DNA from: Limisphaera sp026417315
Lineage (GTDB): Bacteria > Verrucomicrobiota > Verrucomicrobiia > Limisphaerales > Limisphaeraceae
Length of the DNA: 64,000 nt
Assembly (NCBI RefSeq): GCF_049537125.1
Contig: NZ_JBMVQY010000001.1
Location: 1,798,001-1,862,000 of the forward strand
Direction of reading: 5' to 3'
Shown: positions 26,116 through 34,953 of the stretch, piece by piece
Layout of the letters: each line of letters opens with the position of its first letter
How positions within the stretch are numbered: position 1 is the stretch's first letter
Program-made: the position numbers and the translations under genes
Notes under the pieces: generated by a model
What the model was told of the DNA's origin: nothing
The model's database searches: none
Seen by the model: the letters and a program-made list of their open reading frames with translations, nothing else

Positions 26116-27399
26116 ATGAAAAGAATCGTCGCATCTGTGGGCTTGGTAGCGGTGGGGATTTCCGGTGCATCCGCGTACTCTCCGGGGCTCGCGGGGGTGG
26201 ACGCAACCAAGACGTGGAGCGTCTCGGCGACGTTGCGTGGTTTTTACGACGACAACTACGCCTACGGTTACAGCAACCAGAACGAGCGGGACAGCTTCGG
26301 GTTCAACATCAGCCCGTCGGTTCAGTTCAACCTGCCTTTGGAACAAACGTACCTCGGACTTCGGTACCTGTACTCCGGCAAGTACTTCGAGGATCGCAGC
26401 AGCGATGCCTGGGATCACAGTCATCAAGTGGACCTGCGCTTCAATCACGCCTTTACCGAGCGCTACAGCATTGACCTGGACAACTCGTTCGTTGTGGCCC
26501 AGGAGCCGGAATTGTTGGACAACGGGGTGCCCTATCGGACCGAGGGGGACAATCTTCGCAACCGTGCGCGGTTCCTCGCCAACGCGCAATTGACCCGGCA
26601 GCTCGGGTTGCAGCTCGGTTACAACAACGTTTACTGGGATTATGATCACGACCGTGTGACCACGGTGGGCGGAGTATTCCAGCGGGCCAGCCTGTCCGGC
26701 CTGTTGGATCGGGATGAACACCTCATCGTGGCCAACCTGCGTTGGCAGGCGCTGCCCGAGACCACGGCCCTCATCGGTTACAACCTGGGGATCACGCATT
26801 ACCTGGGGGACCAACAGATTGCCTGGTTGAACCCCATCCTCCAAACGGGCCCGGTATACTCCGAGGATCGCGACAATATTTCGCACTACATCTACGCGGG
26901 CGTAAATCACGCATTCCTGCGGAATGCCAGCGCCTCGCTGAAGATGGGTGCCACCCACATTGATTACGATAACGATCGGGTCAACCAGGACAGCTGGATC
27001 CCGTACGTGGATGTCAGCGCCAGCTACGGGTACGCCCGGGGCGGCAACGTCCAAATCGGTTTTGTTCACTCCTTCTACCCCACCGACGTGGTTGCTCCCT
27101 TCGGCGGCCGCATTACCGGCTCCCAGGAGAGCAGCACGGTGTATGGACTGATCAGCCATCAGCTCACTCCGAAACTGGTCGCCATCGGGAACATTCGCTA
27201 CCAGGATTCCACGTTCGACGGCGGCCTCTACGGGGACCAGAGCGATCAATTCTTCTCGGCAGGCATCAACCTGACCTATCAGATCAGCCGTTTCCTCTCC
27301 TGCGAAGCCGGCTACAATTTCGACCGGCTGAACTCGGACATTCCGGGTCGGTCCTATGACCGCAACCGGGTGTACATCGGAGTCACTGCCACCTACTGA
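26116..27399 (+). CDS. Outer-membrane beta-barrel protein of the exopolysaccharide cluster
   Basis: 427 residues with a Sec signal peptide (IVASVGLVAVGISGASA). The rest alternates polar and aromatic residues in short amphipathic strands (DSFGFNISPSVQFNLPL, LGLQLGYNNVYWDY, ASLKMGATHIDYDND) and ends in VYIGVTATY, with the C-terminal aromatic residue expected of a barrel recognised by BamA. The general pattern resembles the EpsL/OMP_b-brl_2 groups found beside Wzc and Wza homologues. The likely role is an outer-membrane pore or assembly factor for polysaccharide. The ATG at 26116 has GAGAG upstream and starts the signal peptide. A strong terminator follows the stop, separating this gene from the kinase gene. 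Confidence 0.8.
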   Translation: MKRIVASVGLVAVGISGASAYSPGLAGVDATKTWSVSATLRGFYDDNYAYGYSNQNERDSFGFNISPSVQFNLPLEQTYLGLRYLYSGKYFEDRSSDAWDHSHQVDLRFNHAFTERYSIDLDNSFVVAQEPELLDNGVPYRTEGDNLRNRARFLANAQLTRQLGLQLGYNNVYWDYDHDRVTTVGGVFQRASLSGLLDRDEHLIVANLRWQALPETTALIGYNLGITHYLGDQQIAWLNPILQTGPVYSEDRDNISHYIYAGVNHAFLRNASASLKMGATHIDYDNDRVNQDSWIPYVDVSASYGYARGGNVQIGFVHSFYPTDVVAPFGGRITGSQESSTVYGLISHQLTPKLVAIGNIRYQDSTFDGGLYGDQSDQFFSAGINLTYQISRFLSCEAGYNFDRLNSDIPGRSYDRNRVYIGVTATY

Positions 27400-27413
27400 A
27401 CCGAGTGTGAGTT

Positions 27414-27456
27414 GCAGGGGGCTGGGTCGAAGCGCACGCTAGCCCCCTGCTTTTTT
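27414..27456 (+). terminator. Intrinsic terminator or attenuator abutting the kinase start codon
   Basis: GCAGGGGGCT (27414-27423) and AGCCCCCTGC (27441-27450) form a perfect 10-bp stem, followed at once by six T (27451-27456). The kinase ATG begins at 27459, two bases after the T run. The hairpin therefore ends barrel-gene transcripts and, in read-through RNA, would occupy the whole ribosome-binding region of the next gene. Confidence 0.85.
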
Positions 27457-27458
27457 GT

Positions 27459-29648
27459 ATGGACGCCACGAAAGTTGCCACTCCTCCTCCCGAGACCAAG
27501 CTGCACTTCCTCGACTACTGGCGGATCATCCGAATCCGCAAGACGGTGATCTTGGCGGTCTTTTTCCTTGTGGTGCTGACCGCCACGCTGGTCACCTACA
27601 TGTTGCCGCAGCGGTATGCCAGCACCGCGCGGATCAAGGTCGAACGCGACATCACCGATATTCGAGGGCTTACCGATCCCCTTTACTCGCCGGGGTACGA
27701 CCCGTACTTCATCGAGACAGAGTTCGAAGTCATCAATTCCGAACTGATTCTTACCAACGTCATTCATGACCTGAACCTCATGGTCAAATGGGGGGCCAAA
27801 TATGCCGGGGGCGAGCCCCTCAAGATGCAGGAAGCCCTCATGCTCCTGCGTAGTCGCATGGATCTGCGGCCCCGGCGCAATACCAGCATCATCGAAATCC
27901 GCGTCGTCAGCGAGGACGCTCAGGAGGCCGCGGACATCGCCAACGCCATTGCCCTCAGCTATCAGCAACACCGGATCGAGCAGCGAAAACAGCTCAGCAT
28001 GGGCGGCATCGCCGTGTTGGTCGAGCGGCTGGAAGAACATCAGAGACGAATCGACGAAACGCAGAAGGAACTCGATCGCCTGCGGCGGGAACTGGAGATT
28101 TCGGACGTGGATGCGGCGGGCACGGGCCCCAGCCTGCTGCTGGAGGCCGAGACGGTGCGCCGGCTGGAGGCCCTCCGCATCGAAGCCAAGTCCCAGTACG
28201 AGGCGGAGGCGAAACTGCTGGAGCAGCTGAAGTCGGTGCCCCGCGAGGAACTGCCCCAGGTGCTTTCCGCGGCCATGCGGGACGATCCGCAACTGACGGA
28301 GTTGGCCCAAAGTCTCAACCTGGCGGAGCAGACCCTCATCCAATTGCGGCGCGATTATGCGGACGAACATCCCACGGTCGTGACCGTCAAACGCCAGATC
28401 GAAGATCTCAAGCGGAAGATCAACAACCGGGTCGACGGCCTGATTCGGGGCCTCGAGGTGCGCGTGGCGTCCCTGAAAGAGCGGCTCGATTCCATCGTCG
28501 CCGAGTTCGAGGACGCCCGGCGCAAGGACATCGAGAAGGTCGAGAAAAGCCGCCCCTACTTCGAGAAAAAGCGCGAACTGGAAAACCTCATCGCATTCCA
28601 GCGGCTTCTGGAGAACAAGCTGAAGGCGGAAAAAATCGATGTGGACCTGCCCAAGACCGCCATGGTCACGATCGTCGAACGGGCCGAACCCGGCCTGCGG
28701 CCCGTCCAGCCCAACAAAACACTCAACATCATGCTCGGCGTGATCATCGGCCTGGTGGTGGGCGTGGGCCTGGCCTTCTTCATCGAGTATTTGGACACCA
28801 GTGTGAAGACCATCGACGACGTGGAGCGCGCCCTGGGTGCACCGGTGCTGGGCGTGATCCCGCAGAATGTCGGGCTCCTGCTGGAAGAGGGGGCCGAAAG
28901 TCCCCACGCGGAGGCCTACCGGGTGTTGCGCACGAATCTGTTGTTCTCGCGCAAGGATGAGCGGCTGAACACTCTGGTGGTGGTCAGTGCCGGCGCCGGC
29001 GAGGGCAAGACCACGACCGTGCTGAACCTGGCCACCGTGTTTGCCCAGAGCAACCAGCGTGTGCTGATCGTGGACTCCGACCTGCGTCGGCCCGCCATTC
29101 ACAAGCGCCTGAAGGTCAGCAATGCCATCGGCCTGACCAATTACCTCCTGCGCCAGAACAAACTGGAAGAGGTCATTCAGACCACGCAGTTGCCGACCCT
29201 CGACTTCATGCCCAGCGGCAAACTGCCCAGCAGCTCGCTCGGGATCTTGAGCTCCGCGGCCATGCGCGATCTCATCAACGAGCTGAAACAGCGCTACGAC
29301 TTCGTCTTCTTTGATTCCCCGCCCATCATGGGGGTGAGCGACGCGTCCATCCTGGCCAGCGAAGTGGACCTGACGCTGCATGTCATCCAGTATCGGCGTT
29401 ATCCGCAGCCCATGAACATTCGGGCCAAGCAGCTGATTGAGAAGGTGGGGGGCAACCTCATTGGCATCGTTCTCAACAACATCAACCTTTCGCAGGACGA
29501 GAGCTACTACTACTACAGCGGGTACTACCACGATTACTACTATCGCAGCGAGGATTCGGAAAAGATCGGCTCCGACAAGGACAAGGAGAAGGCCGGCAAG
29601 ACGGCCTCGGCGGACACGGCCCGCGTGGAGATCAAGTCCAAATACTGA
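27459..29648 (+). CDS. Polysaccharide co-polymerase / tyrosine autokinase (Wzc family)
   Basis: Inner-membrane protein that controls exopolysaccharide chain length and export. It has 729 residues. TM1 (VILAVFFLVVLTATLV) and a Wzz domain are followed by a long periplasmic coiled coil (~190-400), TM2 (IMLGVIIGLVVGVGLAFFI) and a cytoplasmic BY-kinase domain. Walker A is SAGAGEGKTTT (Lys517), Walker A' is VLIVDSDLRRP and Walker B is FVFFDSPP. The C-terminal tyrosine cluster (YYYYSGYYHDYYYR, ~682-695) is the autophosphorylation tail. The ATG at 27459 is the only sensible start before TM1, yet it has no Shine-Dalgarno because the terminator stem lies there. The Wza-like gene follows after 36 bases. 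Confidence 0.95.
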   Translation: MDATKVATPPPETKLHFLDYWRIIRIRKTVILAVFFLVVLTATLVTYMLPQRYASTARIKVERDITDIRGLTDPLYSPGYDPYFIETEFEVINSELILTNVIHDLNLMVKWGAKYAGGEPLKMQEALMLLRSRMDLRPRRNTSIIEIRVVSEDAQEAADIANAIALSYQQHRIEQRKQLSMGGIAVLVERLEEHQRRIDETQKELDRLRRELEISDVDAAGTGPSLLLEAETVRRLEALRIEAKSQYEAEAKLLEQLKSVPREELPQVLSAAMRDDPQLTELAQSLNLAEQTLIQLRRDYADEHPTVVTVKRQIEDLKRKINNRVDGLIRGLEVRVASLKERLDSIVAEFEDARRKDIEKVEKSRPYFEKKRELENLIAFQRLLENKLKAEKIDVDLPKTAMVTIVERAEPGLRPVQPNKTLNIMLGVIIGLVVGVGLAFFIEYLDTSVKTIDDVERALGAPVLGVIPQNVGLLLEEGAESPHAEAYRVLRTNLLFSRKDERLNTLVVVSAGAGEGKTTTVLNLATVFAQSNQRVLIVDSDLRRPAIHKRLKVSNAIGLTNYLLRQNKLEEVIQTTQLPTLDFMPSGKLPSSSLGILSSAAMRDLINELKQRYDFVFFDSPPIMGVSDASILASEVDLTLHVIQYRRYPQPMNIRAKQLIEKVGGNLIGIVLNNINLSQDESYYYYSGYYHDYYYRSEDSEKIGSDKDKEKAGKTASADTARVEIKSKY

Positions 29649-29684
29649 CCGGCGCCGCCGAGCGGCACCTGATCTTCTTCAGGC

Positions 29685-30347
29685 ATGAACAGCGCACACA
29701 CGCGTTTGGGAAGATGGACCGCATTGGCATGCGGCTTGGGTTTGGTTCTTTCACTGGTCGGTTGCGGCACGGCCGGCCCGGAGACGGCCGCGTTCCCTGA
29801 TTCCCCGACTTGGACGGGGCCCCTCTCCACCGGCCCCACCAATGGAACCAGCGGTTCCTCTCCCGCCGCGGCCGTGGAGCGGTTCCGGGTGGGGGACACC
29901 GTGACCGTCACATTCTCCGGGGTGGAACCGCCACCTCCGCCTCATGAGGAGCGAATCAAAGAAGACGGCACGATCACGTTGCCGATGATTGGCTCGGTGC
30001 TGGCCGCGGGCAAAACCGCCGGGGAGTTGCAGAAGGAGATTCAGGAGCGCTATTCGCGCTACTACACGCGCCTCACCGCCACCGTGAAATCGCTGGAGCG
30101 GTTTTATTACGTGGGCGGGGAGGTGCGGAGCCCCGGCCGGTTTCCCTGGCTGGGGGAACTCACCGTCACGCAGGCGATCCAGTCAGCCGGCGATTTCACT
30201 GACTTTGCGCGCAAGACGCGCGTCCTGTTGGTGCGCGCGGACGGGTCGACAGTGGTGGTGGACTGCCGCAAGGCCATCGAGCGTCCCGAGCTGGATCCCA
30301 AGGTGATGCCGGGCGATCGAATCCACGTGCCGCGTCGATTCTGGTAA
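29685..30347 (+). CDS. Polysaccharide export lipoprotein (Wza/SLBB family)
   Basis: 220 residues. The lipoprotein signal ends at LVGCG, followed by a Ser/Thr/Pro-rich linker (~30-65), a Poly_export domain (RFRVGDTVTVTFSGVEPPPP, DGTITLPMIGSVLAAGKTAG) and one SLBB domain (RFYYVGGEVRSPGRFPWLG, TQAIQSAGDF). It would form the periplasmic/outer-membrane part of the export channel with the upstream kinase. It is shorter than E. coli Wza (379) and has a single SLBB, as in many non-enteric systems. A small CCTGA/TCAGG hairpin lies just before the ATG. Its stop overlaps the next start by one base (TAATG). Confidence 0.92.
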   Translation: MNSAHTRLGRWTALACGLGLVLSLVGCGTAGPETAAFPDSPTWTGPLSTGPTNGTSGSSPAAAVERFRVGDTVTVTFSGVEPPPPPHEERIKEDGTITLPMIGSVLAAGKTAGELQKEIQERYSRYYTRLTATVKSLERFYYVGGEVRSPGRFPWLGELTVTQAIQSAGDFTDFARKTRVLLVRADGSTVVVDCRKAIERPELDPKVMPGDRIHVPRRFW

Positions 30348-30730
30348 TGGTCGAGCTGCAGGGACTGGTCGGTCCGGTCGCGGGCCGGCACCTCCGGATC
30401 CGGCGCTTGCCGGCCACGTTGGGGCGAAGCCCCGCTTGTGACATCCAAGTGGACGCCCCGGGCGTGTGGGATGAACACCTGCGGTTTCACTGGGACCGCG
30501 CCCATGGAATTTGTGTGACCGCGGTCGGCCGGGCGGGCCTCCTCGTCAACGACCAGCCCGCCTCCGAGGTGCGGCTGCGCAACGGCGATGTGCTCGCGGT
30601 CGGAGGCATACGGTTCCGGTTTGCGCTTTCCCCCGTCCAACCCCGGCGGTTGTGGGTCGCCTCGGCTTTCTCGTGGTTCCTGATCCTGGGCACCTTGATC
30701 CTCCAAGGGTTGCTCCTGCAGTTACTTTGA
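30347..30730 (+). CDS. Membrane-anchored FHA-domain protein
   Basis: 127 residues. The N-terminal ~90 residues match a forkhead-associated domain: LGRSPACDIQV, then an EHLRFHW strand (the usual S-x-x-H is W-D-E-H here), LLVNDQPASEVRLRNGD and VGGIRFRF. FHA domains bind phosphothreonine, less often other phosphosites. A single C-terminal membrane helix (FSWFLILGTLILQGLLLQLL) holds it in the inner membrane with the FHA domain in the cytoplasm. TAATG overlap with the Wza-like gene implies translational coupling. It may read a phosphorylated partner of the exopolysaccharide machinery; that is inference. The missing serine makes phosphopeptide binding uncertain. Confidence 0.75.
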   Translation: MVELQGLVGPVAGRHLRIRRLPATLGRSPACDIQVDAPGVWDEHLRFHWDRAHGICVTAVGRAGLLVNDQPASEVRLRNGDVLAVGGIRFRFALSPVQPRRLWVASAFSWFLILGTLILQGLLLQLL

Positions 30731-31328
30731 TCCTCCGACGGCATCTCGGCGGGGGTTCGGAAGGCTCTCGTCGCAATGCCAGAACGCCCGGCCCTGCCCG
30801 CCACGGAAAGAACCCTTCAAGATCGCATGCGGGTGCTCTCGCAGGGCGCGAAGGGAAGCCGATCTGACCTTGGTCGGACGGGTAGTCTGGGCCGTCAGCA
30901 CTGCCCGCCGGGCGATCTGATGCCGCAATTCCGCATCCGGTTTTCGGCAATTCCACGGTCCACGTACGTTTGGGATGGTTCAGGGCCAAGGGTCCGGGCG
31001 GATCCGCGCCCAAGCCCTGCCTGCTGCGCCCGATTCGTCGGCCGGGCGGGCAGCGTGTTGTTCTTGCACACCCAGCAGCCCCTCTGCCGAGCCACCGGTC
31101 CTCACGCAGTTTCAGTGTTCCGGCCTCCTCTCGCAGTCGGCCCGGCCCGGTTCGTTTCGGCGCCAGTCCCCGGGGACCGGAGTGCGCGTGGGGAGACGAG
31201 CCCAGCGAACCCGTCGCAGGGCTGATGTCTGCGGCGCGAACCGGTGCTTCCCGCATGCGCCGGCAAGGGGGCACTGAATGCTCGAACGGGCCGCTCTTGC
31301 TTGACATTCGCCGGGATCGTTGCCGACG
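30731..31328. other. Intergenic region, no gene seen
   Basis: 598 bases between the FHA gene and the MFS gene. Frames here are open but low-complexity. A perfect TTGACA lies at 31301-31306, but the expected -10 position (near 31324) is poor (CGACGA or GACGAT). No terminator with a U run was found after the FHA stop. Confidence 0.45.
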
Positions 31329-32687
31329 ATGCGCGCCATGCAAGGCGCGAGCCAGCTTGCCCAAACGGCGTCTTCCTCCCAGCAAGAGCGGATCACTCTT
31401 TACCACTGGCTGGTGGTCATCATCGCCTCGGCAGGCTGGTTGTTCGATTGCATGGATCAGCGCCTGTTTGTGCTGGCCCGGGAATCGGCTCTGCGGGAGT
31501 TGCTGGGACCGGAAACCGCGTCCGAAGTCATCAAACAATACATCGGTTACGCCACCACTTCGATGATTCTGGGCTGGGCCACGGGCGGCATCTTTTTCGG
31601 CATGCTCAGCGACAAGTGGGGTCGCGTCAAAACCATGGTCACCACCCTGCTGGTCTACTCGGGGTTCACGGGGCTGTGTGGGCTGGCGCAGAGCTGGGTG
31701 GACTTTACGATCTACCGCTTTTTGGTGGGCCTGGGCGTGGGAGGCATGTTCGGTGCAGCCACCACGCTGGTGGCGGAAAGCGTGCCGGGCCGGGTCCGTG
31801 CGGTGGCTCTGGGTGCGTTGCAGGCCCTTTCGGCGGTGGGCAACATGATGGGGTCGCTCATCAGTCTTTGGATTCAACCGGGAGCCGAGAACTTCTGGGG
31901 GAACTGGAGCGGATGGCGCATCCTCTTTTTCGTGGGGATTCTGCCTTCGCTTCTGGCCGCGCCGATCCTCCTTGTGCTCCGCGAACCGGAAGCCTGGAAA
32001 CGCGCCAAGGAACTGGCCCGCAGCGGCCAGGCCCAGCGGCAGGTCGGATCGCTCAAGGACCTGTTCGGACATCCGCGGTGGCGACGACATGCGATCATCG
32101 GGCTGTTGTTGGGGGTCTCCGGCATGGTGGGTTTGTGGGGGATTGGTTTTTTCTCGCCGGAGCTGATCTCCACGGCCCTGAAGGGGGCGCCGCAGCATGC
32201 GGTGGACACCGTGCGGGGCTGGGGCACGTTCTTCCAGGATCTGGGGGCCTTTGTGGGGATGACGGCCTTCACCGTGGTGGCGGCCTGGTTGAGCCGGCGT
32301 CTGGCGTTCTTGCTCGCATTTCTGCTCTGTCTGGTCACCACGGCCTACGTGTTTTTGAACCTGCGCACGGCCACGGACGCGTACTGGATGCTGCCCATGA
32401 TGGGGTTTGCCCAACTGGCGGTGTTTGCCGGTTATTCGATTTATTTCCCGGAGATCTTTCCCACGCGTCTGCGGGGCACGGGCGTGGGCTTTTGTTACAA
32501 CACGGTGCGGTATTTGGCCGCGCCGGCGCCGATGTTGTTGGGCCAATTGAGCGTGCTGCTCAGCCAACAGGCGGTGGCCGAACCCTTCCGGATGGCCGCG
32601 GTTATCATGTGCTCCGTCTATTTGATCGGGATGGTGGCGCTCATCTGGGCGCCGGAGACCAAGGGCCGGCCCCTGCCGGAGGAATAG
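31329..32687 (+). CDS. MFS transporter, sugar/organic-acid type
   Basis: 452 residues with 12 predicted helices. The loop 2-3 signature is MLSDKWGRVKTM, helix 4 has the RFLVGLGVGGMFGAATTLVA pattern of the sugar/aromatic-acid porters, and FPEIFPTRLRGTGVGFCYN is the loop 10-11 signature of the same branch. An acidic residue in helix 1 (WLFDCMDQRLF) may bind a proton. The substrate cannot be read; the polysaccharide-degrading setting makes a sugar or uronate plausible. ATGs at 31329 and 31338 and a TTG at 31320 are possible starts, none with a Shine-Dalgarno. Confidence 0.85.
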   Translation: MRAMQGASQLAQTASSSQQERITLYHWLVVIIASAGWLFDCMDQRLFVLARESALRELLGPETASEVIKQYIGYATTSMILGWATGGIFFGMLSDKWGRVKTMVTTLLVYSGFTGLCGLAQSWVDFTIYRFLVGLGVGGMFGAATTLVAESVPGRVRAVALGALQALSAVGNMMGSLISLWIQPGAENFWGNWSGWRILFFVGILPSLLAAPILLVLREPEAWKRAKELARSGQAQRQVGSLKDLFGHPRWRRHAIIGLLLGVSGMVGLWGIGFFSPELISTALKGAPQHAVDTVRGWGTFFQDLGAFVGMTAFTVVAAWLSRRLAFLLAFLLCLVTTAYVFLNLRTATDAYWMLPMMGFAQLAVFAGYSIYFPEIFPTRLRGTGVGFCYNTVRYLAAPAPMLLGQLSVLLSQQAVAEPFRMAAVIMCSVYLIGMVALIWAPETKGRPLPEE

Positions 32688-32768
32688 CGGGGCCCTCGTT
32701 CGAAGTGCGCCGGGCTACGGGTCTCTTTCGTCCCTTCAAAGCGCGAGCAACCCGGGGTCGGCGAAATC

Positions 32769-32844
32769 TGGTACCCCCACCCTGAATCGAACAGGGATCC
32801 GCGGTTTAGGAAACCGCTGCTCTATCCATTTGAGCTATGGGGGC
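32769..32844 (-). tRNA. tRNA-Arg (anticodon CCT)
   Basis: Reading the minus strand, the acceptor GCCCCCA pairs with TGGGGGT, with one G-T at the end, followed by A and an encoded CCA. The D arm is GCTC/GAGC, the anticodon stem GCGGT/ACCGC with loop TTCCTAA gives CCT (reads AGG), and the T arm is CCCTG-TTCGATT-CAGGG. All invariant bases are present. Confidence 0.95.
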
Positions 32845-33254
32845 AGTCCGTTGAACTGCGCCTCTGTAGTGTATCGCGGAGCTGCCCCCGCGTAAACCTT
32901 GCGCCTGGCCTGCCGGCCGTCCGGGGACACGCGGGCAGGTTTCACCCGGAGCAAACCAGCATGGACGCCCGAGAGAGTTGCCCGGCGGCGGCCCGCGTGG
33001 AACCGGCTCTGAGATTGGGGCCCCTGGGGAGGTCTTCCACGATGTGCCGTGGGGAGACGGTTGGACCGCCCTCGGCCGAGTATGCGGACGGGATCGCGCA
33101 TGGACTCGGCGGGCAGCTTCCGAGCAGTGAGTCTCGCGGAATCAAATGGGCCGGTGTTTGCAATTGTGCCAGTCGCAGTTTGCCCGTGGGATTTGCAGCC
33201 CCGGTGCAGGAAGGTGGGATGCCGTGGGACGGCGCTTCGGGAGGAAGGCGGCCG
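32845..33254. other. Intergenic region, no gene seen
   Basis: 410 bases between tRNA-Arg and the small membrane-protein gene. Both flanking features are on the minus strand, so this region holds the end of the murA operon and the tRNA promoter. No hairpin with a U run or clear promoter could be singled out. Confidence 0.4.
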
Positions 33255-33656
33255 TTACTGGCCGTAGGTGGGCTCCAGGGCTTTCAGGTAAGGGTAGACC
33301 GGTGAGTTGGTTCCCACCCGCTGGCGCACCCGTTCGAACACGCGCCGGGCCTCTTTGGGATCGGACCGCGCCACCAGGACGCAGTAGTCCAATTCAATCC
33401 AGGCCTTGCGGGGGTCCTGAACATACGGGCCGTAGATGTCCAGCCATTGTCGGAAGCTGTTGATGCCGGCTTTTTGGGCGGCGGCCAGGGAGTCCTCCCA
33501 CTGCGGCGGCAGGCCGCTGAGGGAGCGCGGATCCACGTGTGCGGGCTTGGCGGCCGTGGCGGCCCGCCGCTGTTGGCGTTCCTCCCAAACCACTGTCAAT
33601 CGATACCCGACCCAGACGAGCCCTATCATGAGAAGGATGCCCCAGAGCCGATTCAT
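33255..33656 (-). CDS. Small single-pass membrane protein downstream of murA
   Basis: 133 residues of unknown function. An N-terminal membrane helix (LWGILLMIGLVWVGYRLTV) is followed by an Arg/Ala-rich segment and a helical domain (~50-130) with INSFRQWLDIYGPYV, AWIELDYCVLVARSDPKEA and RVFERVRQRVGTNSPVY. The latter resembles a helical-repeat pair facing the periplasm. The start ATG overlaps the murA stop in an ATGA, so translation is coupled. A role in the envelope is suggested only by this coupling and the membrane helix. Confidence 0.75.
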   Translation of the reverse strand: MNRLWGILLMIGLVWVGYRLTVVWEERQQRRAATAAKPAHVDPRSLSGLPPQWEDSLAAAQKAGINSFRQWLDIYGPYVQDPRKAWIELDYCVLVARSDPKEARRVFERVRQRVGTNSPVYPYLKALEPTYGQ

Positions 33657-34915
33657 GACTCCGGCACGCGTTCGATGCGCGCCCCCAGGGCGCGCAGTTT
33701 GCCGTCGATGTTCTCGTAGCCGCGGTCGATGTGGTACACACGCAACACGCGCGTGGTCCCTTTGGCGGCCAGCCCGGCGATGACCAGGGCCGCGGAGGCA
33801 CGGAGGTCGCTGGCCATGACGGGGGCACCGCTGAGGGGTCGGCCTCCCTTGACGATGGCGCTGGGACCTTCCAGCTCGATGTCCGCTCCGAGTCGGGCCA
33901 GCTCACTGACGTGCATGAAACGCGATTCGAAGATGCGCTCGGTGATGATGCTGATCCCCGGGGCCAGGGTGAGCAGGGCCATCATTTGGGCCTGCGCGTC
34001 GGTGGGAAAGCCCGCATAGGGCAGCGTGGTGACATCCACCGGTTTGAGCCGACCGCCGCGGCGGACGATCAGATCGGGTCCCCGCCGTTCGATCTTCACG
34101 CCGGCTTCCTGGAGTTTGTCCAGCACCGCGGTCAGATGGCCCGGGTTGGAGCCGTGGATGGTGATCTCGCCGTTGGTGGCCGCGGCGGCGATGGCATAGG
34201 TGGCCGTCTCGATGCGGTCGGGAATGACCTCGTGCTCGGCGCCGTGCAGCTCTTTGACTCCCTGGATGGTGATGGTGGGGCTGCCGGCGCCCGTGATGCG
34301 GGCCCCCATGGCATTCAGGAAGTTGGCCAAATCGACAATTTCGGGCTCGCACGCCGCACTTTGGATGACGGTGATGCCCTCGGCCAGCGTGGCCGCCATC
34401 ATCACGTTGGCCGTGCCCAAGACGGTCGAACCCGCCCGACCGCCGAGAAAAATCTCCGTGCCCACCAGCTTGCGGGCGCGGGCATGCACATAGCCACCGG
34501 AGATCTGGATTTTGGCGCCCAGGGCCTCGAATCCCTTCAGGTGCAAATTAATGGGCCGCGCTCCGATGACGCACCCACCCGGCAGGGAGACCGTGGCACT
34601 TTTCAACCGGGCCAGCAGTGGGCCCATGATGCAGATGGAACCGCGCATTTTGCGCACCAGATCGTAGTCCCCGATGCCCTTGATTTTGCGGGCTTCGATG
34701 CGCAGCTCGTCGCCCTGGAATGTCACCTTGGCCCCCAACCAGGTGAGAATCTGCGCCATGAAGCGCACATCGGTCAGTTGCGGGACGCGTCGAATGATGC
34801 ACGGTTCGGACGTCAACAACGCCGCGGCCATGATGGGCAGCGTGGCGTTTTTCGATCCGCTGATGGTGACCTCGCCGTGCAACGGGACACCACCTTTGAT
34901 CAGCAAACTGTCCAT
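33653..34915 (-). CDS. murA: UDP-N-acetylglucosamine 1-carboxyvinyltransferase
   Basis: First committed step of peptidoglycan synthesis: transfers enolpyruvate from PEP to UDP-GlcNAc in the cytoplasm. The 420 residues match the family length. The active-site loop LPGGCVIGARPINLH places the catalytic cysteine at 115, the same number as in E. coli, so fosfomycin sensitivity is expected. Lys22 lies in ISGSKNATLPI, and MASDLRASAALVIAGLAA is the C-terminal signature with the catalytic Asp and Arg. It lies 38 bases downstream of prmC and overlaps the next gene by 4 bases. Confidence 0.97.
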   Translation of the reverse strand: MDSLLIKGGVPLHGEVTISGSKNATLPIMAAALLTSEPCIIRRVPQLTDVRFMAQILTWLGAKVTFQGDELRIEARKIKGIGDYDLVRKMRGSICIMGPLLARLKSATVSLPGGCVIGARPINLHLKGFEALGAKIQISGGYVHARARKLVGTEIFLGGRAGSTVLGTANVMMAATLAEGITVIQSAACEPEIVDLANFLNAMGARITGAGSPTITIQGVKELHGAEHEVIPDRIETATYAIAAAATNGEITIHGSNPGHLTAVLDKLQEAGVKIERRGPDLIVRRGGRLKPVDVTTLPYAGFPTDAQAQMMALLTLAPGISIITERIFESRFMHVSELARLGADIELEGPSAIVKGGRPLSGAPVMASDLRASAALVIAGLAAKGTTRVLRVYHIDRGYENIDGKLRALGARIERVPES

Positions 34916-34953
34916 GACCGCGTCTTGTGTCTAGGGAACCTCGACCGCGGCAT

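Noticed and set aside
31301..31329. Promoter for the MFS gene based on TTGACA at 31301
   Set aside because: The -10 position has only about 3 of 6 matches at any allowed spacing, so I do not list it as a feature.
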